From contig NZ_CP103423.1 of assembly GCF_024918955.1 (NCBI RefSeq), positions 744,001 to 808,000 of the forward strand: DNA of 64,000 nt, read 5' to 3'. Shown one piece after another: positions 1-9,794 of the stretch (position 1 is the stretch's first letter; the number at the start of each line of letters is the position of its first letter). The DNA comes from Mesomycoplasma molare (lineage in GTDB: Bacteria; Bacillota_I; Bacilli_A; Mycoplasmatales; Metamycoplasmataceae). The notes beneath the pieces were generated by a model. The model saw only the letters and a program-made list of their open reading frames with translations, was not told the origin of the DNA and made no database searches. The position numbers were made by a program, and so were the translations under genes.

Positions 1-81
1 AATATAGAATACATAGAAATAGTGAATATGTTTCCTAAAACTTTTCATATCGAAAATTTAATTCTATTAAATAAAAAATAA
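1..81 (+). CDS. C-terminal end of a 23S rRNA (uracil-C5)-methyltransferase-like protein (partial)
   Basis: The window opens inside a gene. Frame 1 gives 26 residues, containing VNMFPKTFHIENLILL, and stops at TAA 79-81. The pattern D/N-M-F-P-x-T-x-H-x-E-x-x-x-x-L is the usual C-terminus of TrmA/RlmD (RumA)-type SAM-dependent methyltransferases, which make 5-methyluridine in tRNA or 23S rRNA. Only this tail is visible, so the catalytic Cys and SAM motifs cannot be checked and the subfamily is inferred. Confidence 0.65.
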   Translation, partial: NIEYIEIVNMFPKTFHIENLILLNKK

Positions 82-92
82 TAAAGTATAAT

Positions 93-113
93 TATAATGA
101 TAATCACAAGGAG
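93..113 (+). promoter_or_regulatory. -10 box and Shine-Dalgarno for the UPF0154 gene
   Basis: TATAAT lies at 93-98 and AAGGAG at 108-113, eight bases before the ATG at 122. The promoter lies directly after the upstream stop codon, so the small gene can be transcribed independently. Confidence 0.6.
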
Positions 114-121
114 ATTTTAAT

Positions 122-406
122 ATGTTAAAACTTTTTAGTGATTCAACAACCGAAAATATTGTCTATGAAGCTGGTGGAGTTGGTTTAGGTGGTTGAATCG
201 GAATAGTCATATCTGTTGCTATAGTACTTTTTATAGTAGGAGCTATTATTGGAATAATAGTATCTAAAAAAATGTTTGAAAAACAAATAAAAGAAAACCC
301 TCCAATAAACGAGAAAATGATTCGTGCTATGTTTCTTCAAATGGGAAGAAAAGCTTCTGAAACTCAAATAAAAGCAGTTATGCGTTCTATGAAAAATGCA
401 AAATAA
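122..406 (+). CDS. UPF0154 (YneF-like) small membrane protein
   Basis: This 94-residue protein has one hydrophobic segment at about residues 27-47 (IGIVISVAIVLFIVGAIIG), then a short basic C-terminal domain with NPPINEKMIRAMFLQMGRK. That motif is typical of the UPF0154/YneF family, which is widespread in Firmicutes and mollicutes and has no defined biochemical role. One in-frame TGA is read as Trp near residue 26. A strong Shine-Dalgarno sequence precedes the ATG and an intrinsic terminator follows at once, so it is probably a single-gene transcript. Family assignment is firm; function is unknown. Confidence 0.85.
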
Positions 407-432
407 AAACATCCAATTTGGATGTTTTTTTT
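407..432 (+). terminator. Intrinsic terminator after the UPF0154 gene
   Basis: Stem AAACATCCA / TGGATGTTT with a 3-nt loop, followed by a T run. The T run ends at the stop codon of the convergent surface-protein gene (431-433). Confidence 0.85.
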
Positions 433-3400
433 ATCTAAAATTTGCAGGTAATGTAGTTCCGCTCGGATGCATAGAATAAAGATTTACTGTATCAACTGTA
501 TCTGTTGGATTATTAATTTGATCTTCGGGCACAGTCTCAAAATGTTGTACATGCTCTATAATATTATCAATTGCTATTAAATATGAATCAATGTAAGCAA
601 ATTTTCAACTATAATCCATTACATTTCTAGCAAGAGGAGAAGAATCTGGACCCATTCCTCCTAAAATAGGTTTGTAATATTTATTAATTGAATCTGCATT
701 AGCTTTCATTCTATCAATATAAAGGGTGGCTTCATCTTCTCATTTTCTACCTAATTGTATTGCGTATAAAGTACCGAATCCATAGTGTCTCTTTTTATTC
801 AATCTAGAAGACTGATTAACAACTTTAGTTAGTTCTGATTTTAGATTTTCTAACCATTTTTCTCCAGGTGTTTTTCCTATATTTGTTTGAACCTGAGTTG
901 GAGTTTTAAATTTAATGTAATTAAACATTCTAATAAAATCATTAGCCTCTATACCTCTTTGAAACCCTATAGAAACAGTATCATCTTCTCTACCGGAATT
1001 TGCATTAGGTCAATATGTTGTGGCAGCGTCAAATGCTAAGTATTCTCAACCATAACCAACAGCAATATGGCTTTCTTTTCTTGCATTAGTTGTATCAATT
1101 ACTTTATCAGTTTTTTCGGTTGTTGTTGAACTATGTTTGTATTGACTAAATGTAAATGATTGTAAGTTATATGTATAAGCAGCTTTAGCTCCTTTTAATT
1201 TAAATCTAATTGTTTTAGAAGCTTTATCATAGTCTATATCACTTGCAGTAATACTATCTGTTCCTGTCGTTCCATCTTTTAAGGAAGCTGAACCACTATA
1301 AACTATGTTTATTCCTTTATTTTCTAAAGAATTATCTATTAAATCCTCTGGTAAGTCAACGTTAGTTCATGTTCCCTCAATGTCATAAGAAAGCTCTAAA
1401 ATTCTTTTTCCTCTAGCATTTTCATCTCTGGTATTTGAATCTACTAAAGTAATAACGCTTTCAGTTTCCACTTTAGGTTCTAATTTAGTTTTAAACTCAA
1501 TAATGCTTTCCGGTAAATTAATTAAATTATCAGTTGTTGCATTTATATTCTCATAAGCTTTGGAAGGTTTATTTACAAATTTTAACGCATAAACATTATA
1601 ATCAGTAAACTCTGTTAGGTTTTCTAAATTAAATGTAACAAAGTATTCATCATTATTTAATTCAATTCTAGAAACTAATTTTACATCTGTATCTGAAGTT
1701 CTATTTTCTTTTTTACCAACAGTAATTTCAACCTCTTGACCTACTTCTAATACTTTATCTTCAGAAGCTAATTTCACTTTTATGGTTGCAATATTTTGGG
1801 CGATTGAATTTACAGTTCCCTCTAAAATGGAGTTTGTTACACCTGGTGTTGTTATAAAACTAAAATCTAATGCATTATCATTTAAAAATCTTTTATTAAA
1901 GCTGCTGTTTTCACCATAAACTAATCTATCAAAAATGTATTTTCTATTTCTAGTTAAATTATCTAATGTAAAGGTTAATTGATGTATGCCTTCACCTAAG
2001 TTTAATACATCTGATTCTACTTCTACACCGTCTGTTTGAGATCTAAAAATAATCTTAGCATTTTTATTATTTGCTTCAATTCCTTGTCTATTTAATGACA
2101 CAACAAATTTTCTTGTAGTTTCTGAACCATTATATTCTTCATAATTTCTTACATTTGAAACTTCAAATCTTTCATTTTTAGTTTCAAATGTAGAAGATTC
2201 AGGGAATTCATTAAAGGAATATACGTGTGCTGAACCTTTATTTTTAGCAGTTGTAGTTAATCTAACTAATGTATATCTAGTATTTGCTTCTAAATTGTCA
2301 ACATTAATTGATATTTTATTATTTTCAACAACTCTACCTAAAGTTTTTAGTTCAATTTCACTATTAACTTTTTTAAACACTAATTCGACTGGATTTCCAA
2401 CTTCTAGTTTTTGATCATTATCTGTATAACCAAACATAAATCTTACTTGATTATGTGTAATTATGTTATTAACTTCATCATTTAAATCAAATAATACATC
2501 AATAGGAGTTGCATTTGTACTAAATTCTTGAGTTAATTTAGTTACATCATTTTTAAATAAATTGGTTTCTACTTCATTTTTTTGAATAGAAAGTCTTTTT
2601 ACAACATAAAGTGTATTTCCTGAAAGACTTTCTAAATTATGAGTTCTACTTTGTTTTGTGATAATGAAATTCATTTCATCACTTTCAGTTCCGTCATTAT
2701 TTATTTTTACATAGTGAACTGTAATTTGTTCTTCATTAGTTAATGGATTTGAATTAGATTCATCGAATTCAAAGTTTAAAGTTACTGAATTATTAGTTAC
2801 ATTTGTAGTGCTAAAGTTAGATCATACAGCAACTTCAAATTCTGGAGTTTTAAATTCGCTATTTGCTAATTCATTTAAAAAAGAAATGTTATTATTAGTG
2901 AATTCAGGTTTAATTGAATCAAAAATATAGTAAGTGTTGCTTTCTAACTCAGTAAAGTCAAAGAATAATTTATTTTTTTCTAAATTAACTTTTGCTTTTA
3001 TTGATTTTTTAGACTCTGTTTCTTCTTTTTTAGCAATAGTTAATACAAAATTTGAATCTTGACTAATTAAGTTATTTTCATCAGCAAATGCAATTTCTAT
3101 ACTTGCTTTTGTTGTAGCTAAATCAGAAATATTTCAATTTCTAAATATTATTTTCTTAGCTTCTTCTTTGTCATCGTTAATTTGTTGAATTTCTTCAGGT
3201 AAATCATCTTTAGAAACAATAATAGTTTCAGGACTTGTATCTTTATTAACAACTGATTCTAATGTATAAATTTTGTCAGGGTTTAATAAAGGAGAACTTA
3301 AATCTATTACTAGTTTTCCTTCACTATTTATTGTTCCTTCTACTTCTACTATGTTTCCATCTACATCTATAAATCTTGCGATATTTCCATTTGCTTTACT

Positions 3401-5402
3401 ATTTTCCGGTAAATCAAATTGTAATTCTTTTGATCCGTCTGCTTTTTCAACTAGTTTTCCATTTGATTTATTTCCTGTTTTAACTAAAGTGATTGGTTTT
3501 TCTAAATTAGATATATTTACTACTTTGTTATCATTTTCATCAGTTAGAGAACTTAAAGTGTATGTCTCTCCCTCTGGGAAAACATTATTATTTGAGGTAT
3601 CAAATATTAGATCTCCGTTTGCATCAACAGTAGCTTTAGTTTTGATTTTTTTGCCTTTAGAATTAGTAAAAGTTGCTTCGATTTCTTTTCCTATTAAGTC
3701 GTTAGAAACGTTTAATTTTAAGTCCCTTGCACCTTTACCATCTTCTAATATTGAAGAGTTAACTTCTGGTTTTTTAATATTAATTTTTTGAGAATTAGAT
3801 AAAGAATTATTATCTAAAATATCTTCATCATTTTCATTAACTATTTTTTCTAAATTAAAATCTCCAGGATTCGGTAAGCTTGAAGTATCAAAAGAAAACG
3901 TTTCCTTGTTCATCCGTAGTTGCTTCTAATTCGAATTTTTCACCTTCTTTATTTACAAATACAGCTTTAACTTTTTTATTAGAGTTTTCAGTACCTAAGT
4001 TAGCATTTATTAAAATGTCACCATTTTCATTTCTAGATACTTTTCCATCATTGTAATTAACTTTATCAATTGTTAAATCTTCTTTATCAACATTTGATAA
4101 ATCTGCTACTTTATTATTGTTAGAATCTGTTATTGAAACTAAAGTGTATTTTTCGCCTTCTGGTAAAGCATCATTAGTATTAACAATTAATTTTCCATCT
4201 TTACCAACTGTAGCTGGAATTTTAATTTCATTTCCTTTTGAATCTCTAAAAAGAAGTGAAACTTCCTCATTTGCTCTTGAAGGATGTAACTCTAGGTTGA
4301 TAGTTGAACCTGTTGAATCGCTTAAGTCTTTTTGGATGCTAATTTCTGGTTTTTTAATAGAACTTTTTTCAATTGAACTTAGTTTTTCGTTAGATTTTAA
4401 AACATTGCTTTCATTATCTTTTTCAACAACTCTATCTAAACTATATTCTCCAGGATTTGGTAAGCTTGAAGTATTAAATGAAACATTTCCTTGTTCATCT
4501 GTAGTTGCTTCAACTTTATATTCTTTACCATTTTTATCTTTAAAAATTGCTACTGCATTTTTATTAGCATTTTCATTTCCTAAGTTTAAGTTTAATTTTG
4601 TATTACCGGTTTCGTCGCTTGAGAATGTATTTTTATAGTTTTGTTTATCAATTGTTTTTAAATCTTCAGGCATATCATCGATATTAACAACTGATTCTAA
4701 ATTACCTTCAACATCTTTAATATTACTTAAAGTTCATTTTGATCCTTCTGGTAAAACAGATGAGTTAAAAATAAGTTCACCGTTTTCAGAAACTTGAACT
4801 TTTGTTGTAAAAACTTCTCCTTTTTCGTTTACAAAACTTAATTCTAATTCTTTGTTTACTAATCCTTTATTTAAACTTAAATTAAGAATTTTATCTTTTG
4901 TTTCTGAATCATAAGAAACTGTTCCGCTTACAGCGGGTTTTTTAATAGTTTCCTTTAATTCTTCTGGAAATTCTTCTCTTGACATAATAGAATTATTTGA
5001 TTCTTGATCAATAATATTTAGTAAATTATATTCTCCAGGATTTGGTAAGCTTGAAGTATCTAATGAAAATTTACCGTTTTCATCAACTGAGGATTTTACA
5101 TAGTGTTTTTTACCATTTTCATCCATGAATACAGATAATATTTTTTTATTTTTATACTTTAATGTAGCACTTGCTGGTAACGCAACTTCTAATTGTATAT
5201 CTCCTTTTTTATTGTAATTATAGCGGGAAGAATAACTATTAGCTTGTGGATTTTTAGAATCTTTATTTAGAATTAAAACAGTTGCAGTTATTGTTGAAGC
5301 TGCTGTTAGTAAAAATAAAGGAGGAATTAAAAATAAAAGAAACTTTTTCTTTTTACGCTTTTTTTCTTCCTTTAGTTCTTGTTTATTTTCTATATTTTCC
5401 AT
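431..5402 (-). pseudogene. Large membrane-anchored repeat surface protein, frame-broken near 3897
   Basis: Read with UGA as Trp, the reading frame runs from ATG 5402 to TAA 431-433 if a single extra base is removed near 3895-3898, giving about 1656 residues. The N-terminus has a basic cytoplasmic stretch and one membrane segment (about residues 21-46) without a lipobox Cys. Next come tandem modules carrying SLPNPGE/D and LPEGxxYTL motifs. Then come beta-rich repeats around 1400-3100 with asparagine-rich linkers, possibly DUF1410-like. A distinct C-terminal domain ends in MHPSGTTLPANF. In the break, the expected GNVSFDTSS pattern is displaced by one extra T in the coding strand. It may be a pseudogene, a phase-variable state or an assembly error. 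The function is not recognised; surface exposure is inferred. Confidence 0.6.
3130..5270 (-). repeat. Tandem modules in the surface protein (about 98 residues each)
   Basis: The motif (F/L)(D/N)TSSLPNPG(E/D) recurs at about 5030, 4450 and 3865, a period of roughly 585-590 bp. A second motif, LPEGxxYTL or a close variant, lies between them. Each period therefore holds two modules of about 98 residues. Nucleotide identity around the motif is high (for example ccaggatttggtaagcttga at two sites), so unequal recombination could change copy number. Confidence 0.75.
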
Positions 5403-5443
5403 AATATATCCTTAATTTAAAAATTTTTATAACTTAAAATTTA

Positions 5444-5476
5444 ATTATACTTTTTTTTTTTTTTTTTTAAAGTAAA
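5444..5476 (-). promoter_or_regulatory. Promoter of the repeat surface gene with an 18-nt poly(A) tract
   Basis: On the coding strand a run of 18 A (5451-5468) is followed by G and TATAAT (5449-5444), 41 bases before the ATG. A -35-like TTTACT lies just upstream (5476-5471), giving a 21-bp spacer. A homopolymer of this length between -35 and -10 is the layout of the Mycoplasma hyorhinis vlp promoters, where changes in A number switch transcription. Switching here is inferred. Confidence 0.65.
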
Positions 5477-5500
5477 CAGAAAAACAATTTTCAAAGAAAA

Positions 5501-5527
5501 AACATAAAAAATTAACTTTTTTACGTT
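5501..5527. repeat. Inverted repeat abutting the left end of IS copy 1
   Basis: Arms AACATAAAAAA and TTTTTTACGTT (10 of 11 pairs) surround TTAAC, directly next to the IS end. It differs from the hairpin on the other side of the same IS, so it is not a target duplication of that site. It could be the orphaned terminator of a gene no longer adjacent. Confidence 0.55.
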
Positions 5528-6899
5528 CCTAAAATGCAAATTGAAGTGCACCAGTAATTTTTATTATAAAAACATTGTACTACAATTTATAATATTTTAT
5601 ACCCCTATTTACTATTAAGGGGTGGTGAAGGGGATATCCCCTTCTTTTAATTCCGCTTGTAAAGCGGTTTTTATTAATGAAATTAATAAAAATTATGAGG
5701 CGAAATTTTTCGACCCTTTCATTATTTTCTTGTAATAATCTTGTAATTTTTAATAGTTTTAATTAATATTTGTTTAATTTTTCTAATTCTTCTTCATATA
5801 CATCAAAAGCACATTTACCTTCTAGTATGTCTCTATTCATAAAATTTATTCTTTTTCAAGATTTAATATTTCTTCTCGAGAGACTTTATTAAAATCAGTC
5901 CCTTTTTATAAACTCTTCTTATAAGTCCGTTAAAATTTTCATTAGTTCCTCTTTGAAAAGAAGCGTACTTATCGGTTTTATAAATTTTAATTCCTAATTT
6001 TTTCGCTAATATTCCAACCGCATTAAATTCAATTCCATTATCAAAAGTAATACTTTCAACAGGTAATTCTAGTGTATTTATTCTTTCATAAAGCACTTTA
6101 TTTATATAAAATGGATTTTTACTTGATACTTTCACAATTATTCCCAACCTACTTTTTCTTTCCACTAAAGTTAAAAGACTAGAATGGCCTGCGGATTTTT
6201 TACCTATAACTAAATCACCCTCTCAATGCCCGAATGTTTCTCTTAAATCAATATGTTTTGGTCTAGCTCAAATAGGAAATACATAATTTGACTGCACAAG
6301 TCTTTCAATAACGTTATTTTTTCTTTTTCCGCCTTTTGTATAGTGCTTTCTTAATCTATCTTTATTAGTTAATACTCATTTTCCTGTATTAATCCAATTA
6401 AAAACAGTCCTTAGCGAAGGGATTTTAATATTTTTAATACCTTCTTTTATTAAGTTGTAAGTCATTTTTATTCCGCATGTTGCTTTGTTAAAATTATCTT
6501 TAATAAGTTTGCTAAATTCTTTATAATCATCCATTTGAGAAAAGAAAAACAATCTTTTATGTTTATGTCTTATTTTGGCTTTTTCATTTGCTATTAAATG
6601 ATCATAAAATCCGTAAAAATTTGAATTTCTTTTAATTCTCTTGACACTGTTGAGTGATTGACATTAAGAAAATTAGCAATTTGTCTAATTGAATATTTTT
6701 TATAAAACAATTTCTCTATTAAAAATCTTTTTCAGCATTTAAATGCGAATAATGCTTTGTTGTATTATAATTCATATGATCCTTTCAATAAAAAGTATGT
6801 TGTCTTAAATTTTTATAGAGTGTTTTTTTATTTAAAAAATCAAGTGCAACCACTTTTTAATTTTACATTATAGTGGTGCACTTGATTTTGCATTCAGGG
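5528..6899 (-). mobile_element. IS30-family insertion sequence, copy 1 (IS1630-like)
   Basis: This 1372-bp element has imperfect terminal inverted repeats: the left end starts CCTAAAATGCAAATTGAAGT and the inverted right end starts CCCTGAATGCAAAATCAAGT (about 23 of 29 matching). The transposase is on the minus strand. The right end also holds an internal hairpin (AATCAAGTGC / GCACTTGATT) that may shield the transposase from outside transcription. Nearly identical copies lie at 10927, 12232 and, inverted, 49146. No matching target duplication flanks this copy. Confidence 0.85.
5763..6775 (-). pseudogene. IS30-family transposase, copy 1, apparent frame breaks
   Basis: From ATG 6775 (Shine-Dalgarno AAAGGA just upstream) the product begins as an IS30-type N-terminal helix-turn-helix (HLNAEKDF, then LIEKLFYKKYSIRQIA in the -1 frame) and ends with the DDE domain: D in WEGDLVIG, D in TFDNGIEF, E in GTNENFNG. 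The frame breaks at TTTTTAA (6719-6725), TTAAAAG (6629-6635), before ACTG (5896-5902) and at GAAAAAG (5851-5857), each needing a -1 shift. The longest intact piece is 5863-6165, carrying most of the catalytic core. Decay, frameshifting or assembly error are all possible. Confidence 0.75.
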
Positions 6900-6923
6900 A
6901 AATGCAAGAATTAACTTGCATTT
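6900..6923. terminator. Hairpin at the acpP 3' end, abutting IS copy 1
   Basis: The stem AAATGCAAG / CTTGCATTT overlaps the acpP stop codon (6911-6913) and touches the right IS end exactly. On the plus strand a T run follows. On the acpP strand the IS replaces any T run, so termination efficiency for acpP may be changed. Confidence 0.7.
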
Positions 6924-7132
6924 TTTTTGTTTTCTAATAATGTTATAACATCTTTTATTGTTTCTAATTTAGTTAATTCTTCATCTAATATAGAAATATT
7001 TAATTCTTCTTCTACATCAGTTATCATTTCCACTAAATCTAAAGAATCAACCCCAATAGAATATATATTACTATTTTCATCAAACTTTTTATTAGTTATT
7101 TTTTTTAATTTGTTAAAAATGAAATCTTTCAT
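6911..7132 (-). CDS. acpP: Acyl carrier protein
   Basis: This 73-residue acidic helical protein has the GVDSLDLVEM motif around residues 27-36. The Ser in DSL is the 4'-phosphopantetheine attachment site. Size and motif match ACP, the carrier of acyl groups for phospholipid or lipid metabolism in the cytoplasm. It is the last gene of a four-gene minus-strand cluster and starts 8 nt after the preceding stop codon. The same order (three hypothetical genes then ACP) recalls the Mycoplasma genitalium MG284-MG287 region, although that link is from memory. Confidence 0.9.
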   Translation of the reverse strand: MKDFIFNKLKKITNKKFDENSNIYSIGVDSLDLVEMITDVEEELNISILDEELTKLETIKDVITLLENKKNAS

Positions 7133-7140
7133 AAGTAATA

Positions 7141-7581
7141 TTATATATTATCTTCAATGTTTAAATTATAATTTTTGCTAATTTTTTGCTCATTATCTAT
7201 TCAAATAAATTCTACCAATACATTTTGATCATTTATATAATTATAATTAAATTTTATATCTCCATAAGACACACCTAATCTCTTTATAATATCGCTAATA
7301 AAAAATGTAAGCATATTATCAGAAATAATAGGTTTATTATTTTTAATTTCTATTAAATCATAGTATTCTCTTGAATCTACATCAGGAAAAACATCTTTAT
7401 CTGATAAAAATTTAAAATCCTCATTTTGGCTATTAAGTTCATCTGTTTTGTCTTTTTTTATAGAAAAATAAATAATTGGTAAGGTAATTAAAGTTATACT
7501 AATAATAGAAAAAGAAAAGTATAAAAATGATTTTTTGTTTTCTTTGCAAAATTTTTTTATTTTTTTAATCATCTTCTTCAT
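7141..7581 (-). CDS. Hypothetical single-pass membrane protein of the ACP cluster
   Basis: This 146-residue protein has a strongly basic N-terminus, one membrane segment at about residues 19-41, and a hydrophilic, probably extracytoplasmic domain. The stop is at 7141-7143; an in-frame TGA at 7201-7203 is read as Trp. Its start overlaps the end of the upstream gene by 17 nt, suggesting translational coupling. By gene order it corresponds to an MG286-like protein next to ACP. No catalytic motif was recognised. Confidence 0.65.
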
Positions 7582-8701
7582 TTCTTTTATAAAGATTTTT
7601 TAACCCTTCAATTGTTAAATTCGCTTCAAGCAAATATTTAAATTGTTTATTTTTTATGAAATAATGATCAGACTCACTAATTCTTGGTTCTTTATATGAA
7701 GTAATATTAAATTTAATTCTTCCGTTGTTTTTATCAAGATATTTATATTTAATTTTTTGTTTAAATGCTAAAGTAATGTTTTTATAATCATTGTTAATAT
7801 CTAAATCTATTTTTGGAAATAATTCACCCGAGTAATTATAAGGAACTATAAAACCTTTTTTAGAGTTTTCATTTGCACCTTTAATTGTTTCTTTTTTTTG
7901 GAAATCATAATATGTTTCATCTGCTATTTTAATTTTTCCGACAACTTTTTTACCTAAAATAAATTCATCTTCAACATTTTTTTCAAAATATAAATTTAAT
8001 TTTTCACCATTAGAAATAGGAAGATTAGAGACTGTTTTTGGTAATAAACTTAAGTCTCTATCTAAAAGTTCTTTATTATATTCTTCATTAAAAGACACTA
8101 TTTTAAACAATACTTCATTATGCTGTCCTAATAACATTTTTTGGGGATAAAAAATAATATTATTAAAAATATAATTATCATATTTATTTTGAAATTTATC
8201 ATTTATATTGTTTATAAAACTAGATAATTTTATGGCTTTTATAGTTTTAAAATTTATAAAATCATTTATAAAAAATTCTTTTTGCACTAAGTCTTTTTTA
8301 TTAACTTTTATTTGACTAACTATCAACGATTTTCTTTCATTTTCTTTTATTTCTTCTTCCGAAATTAAACTCATAGACTTTAAATTAGAAAATTTGTATT
8401 TTTCTAATTCTAAAAAAGGAATAATAAATTCTTCAAAACTTTCCTTTTTAATTTTTTTCCCAACAAAAAAATCTATAGGAGTATTGTTGATTTGTATTTT
8501 AAAATTTACTTTTCTAGCCTCTCTGGAAAAATAAATTTTTTTAATCGAAAAAGTATCATCTTTAATATTCCTTTTAATTTCAATAAAATGCCTTTCGTTT
8601 GAATTATTAGTTTTATCAACTATTTTCTTTTTTTCTATGTCTATAATCGAAATAACTTGACTTTCTTTTTCCAATTCTTGAATATTAACTATATTATCCA
8701 T
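7565..8701 (-). CDS. Hypothetical protein of the ACP cluster (378 aa)
   Basis: The protein is charged, Lys/Asn/Ile-rich and has no signal peptide or membrane helix. It has alternating hydrophobic strands suggestive of a beta-rich fold in the second half. The start ATG 8701 overlaps the stop of the preceding gene by 8 nt (ATGGATAA), and its end overlaps the next gene by 17 nt, so it is firmly inside the operon. Order suggests an MG285-like protein. No enzyme motif is visible and function is unknown. Confidence 0.65.
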   Translation of the reverse strand: MDNIVNIQELEKESQVISIIDIEKKKIVDKTNNSNERHFIEIKRNIKDDTFSIKKIYFSREARKVNFKIQINNTPIDFFVGKKIKKESFEEFIIPFLELEKYKFSNLKSMSLISEEEIKENERKSLIVSQIKVNKKDLVQKEFFINDFINFKTIKAIKLSSFINNINDKFQNKYDNYIFNNIIFYPQKMLLGQHNEVLFKIVSFNEEYNKELLDRDLSLLPKTVSNLPISNGEKLNLYFEKNVEDEFILGKKVVGKIKIADETYYDFQKKETIKGANENSKKGFIVPYNYSGELFPKIDLDINNDYKNITLAFKQKIKYKYLDKNNGRIKFNITSYKEPRISESDHYFIKNKQFKYLLEANLTIEGLKNLYKRNEEDD

Positions 8702-9005
8702 ATAAATAAAATAAAAATCTGTCTATAGCCTTATTTATGTTTTTATAATATGTAGTTTTTGACCAATGTTCTTTGAATCACTCCTTTTCATTTTCAATAA
8801 ATTCTTTTTTAATGATATATGCATATTCAGGCTCTAATAATTCCATAATTTTAGAAAATGTAGATTTTGTTTTCATATTAAATAATTCTAATTTTGTGTT
8901 ATTTTTGTTTTTTAATTCTAATGTATTTTCAATTTGAAATTTATTATGCATTAGAACTAAAATTTCCATAAATTTCTTTTTTTCTATATAAGTGATTTTT
9001 TTCAT
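8694..9005 (-). CDS. Small hypothetical protein, possibly MG284/MPN403-type
   Basis: This 103-residue soluble protein is first in the four-gene cluster ending in acpP. The frame passes TGA (Trp) at 8778-8780 and stops at TAA 8694-8696. A clear Shine-Dalgarno (AAGGAG, 9018-9013) and TATAAT (9047-9042) support the start. The family name is proposed only from gene order and approximate size. Confidence 0.6.
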
Positions 9006-9041
9006 ATATTAACTCCTTAAAATTTATGATGTTATTCACCC

Positions 9042-9047
9042 ATTATA
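9042..9047 (-). promoter_or_regulatory. -10 box of the ACP cluster
   Basis: TATAAT on the minus strand lies 36 bases upstream of the first start codon, with AAGGAG between. It is the only convincing promoter for the four overlapping genes. Confidence 0.5.
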
Positions 9048-9139
9048 ATATTTGCTAAATAATAGTAAAAAAATGAAAAAAGTAAAAAAATAGGAAAATT
9101 TAATTTTTTCCCTATTTTTGGCGCTTACTTTTTAACAAA

Positions 9140-9216
9140 TGGCGGTCCAGACGGGGATCGAACCCGCGATCTTCTCCGTGACAGGGAGACGTATTAAACC
9201 ACTTTACCACTGAACC
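9140..9216 (-). tRNA. tRNA-Asp (GTC)
   Basis: A 77-nt cloverleaf on the minus strand. The acceptor arm GGTTCAG pairs with CTGGACC (one G-T), the T-loop is GTTCGATC, the anticodon arm is TCTCC-CTGTCAC-GGAGA with anticodon GTC, and CCA is encoded. It lies 20 bases after the DJ-1-like gene. Confidence 0.9.
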
Positions 9217-9236
9217 AATGTTGTAATTTTATCACA

Positions 9237-9788
9237 TTATCCAGTTAACTCTTGTAAAATCTTATCTCTATGATTTTTGCCTTGTAAAATTTCTATTATT
9301 TTTAGCGCAAATTCTAAAGAATAAAAAGCACTTTTTCCTGTAACTATTTTTTGATAAACAACAACCCCTTTATTTTCTTTATATTTTTTTCCTTTGATGC
9401 TTCCATTAGGGAAAGCAGTATATTCTATCTCAGAATTAAATATACCTTTTTCATACAAGGCATTAGGTGTATCACAAATAGCAAAAACTCATTTCTTTTT
9501 ATTTATAAATTCTTGAACTATAGATAAACTTTTTTTATCTTTTCTTAATAATTTAGCCCCTTTTCCGCTTGGAATAAAAATATAATCAAAATTGTCTAAA
9601 TTATTGATATTAGAAGTTTGAATATTAACTATTCCATGTTGACCTTTATATACTTTTATTTCATTGGGATTATAAAAAGTAATTGAAGAAAAAGTTTTTG
9701 CTCTTTCTAATGTTGTTGCTACAGTTGTTAATTCATAGTCCTGAAAGTTATCCATGACTAAAACTAATAAATTTTTATGTTCTTCCAT
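9237..9788 (-). CDS. DJ-1/PfpI family protein
   Basis: A 183-residue protein with the glutamine-amidotransferase-like Rossmann fold of ThiJ/PfpI/DJ-1: N-terminal LLVLVMDNFQDYELTTV, central IFIPSGKGA, and FAICDTPNAL, whose Cys matches the conserved elbow Cys of the family. Members include deglycases, chaperones and proteases, and the exact activity cannot be set from sequence. It lies 6 nt downstream of rbgA and probably shares its transcript. A TGA-coded Trp lies at 9489-9491. Confidence 0.8.
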
Positions 9789-9794
9789 ATTCCT

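Noticed and set aside
3273-3791. Open frame of 172 codons on the plus strand opposite the surface repeats
   Set aside because: It mirrors the repeat-coding strand, has no ribosome-binding site and no family features; the same kind of shadow occurs at 4117-4638.
5501-6920. Shared ATTAACTT on both sides of IS copy 1 as a target duplication
   Set aside because: The 8-mer is at different distances from the two IS ends and the rest of the flanks do not match.
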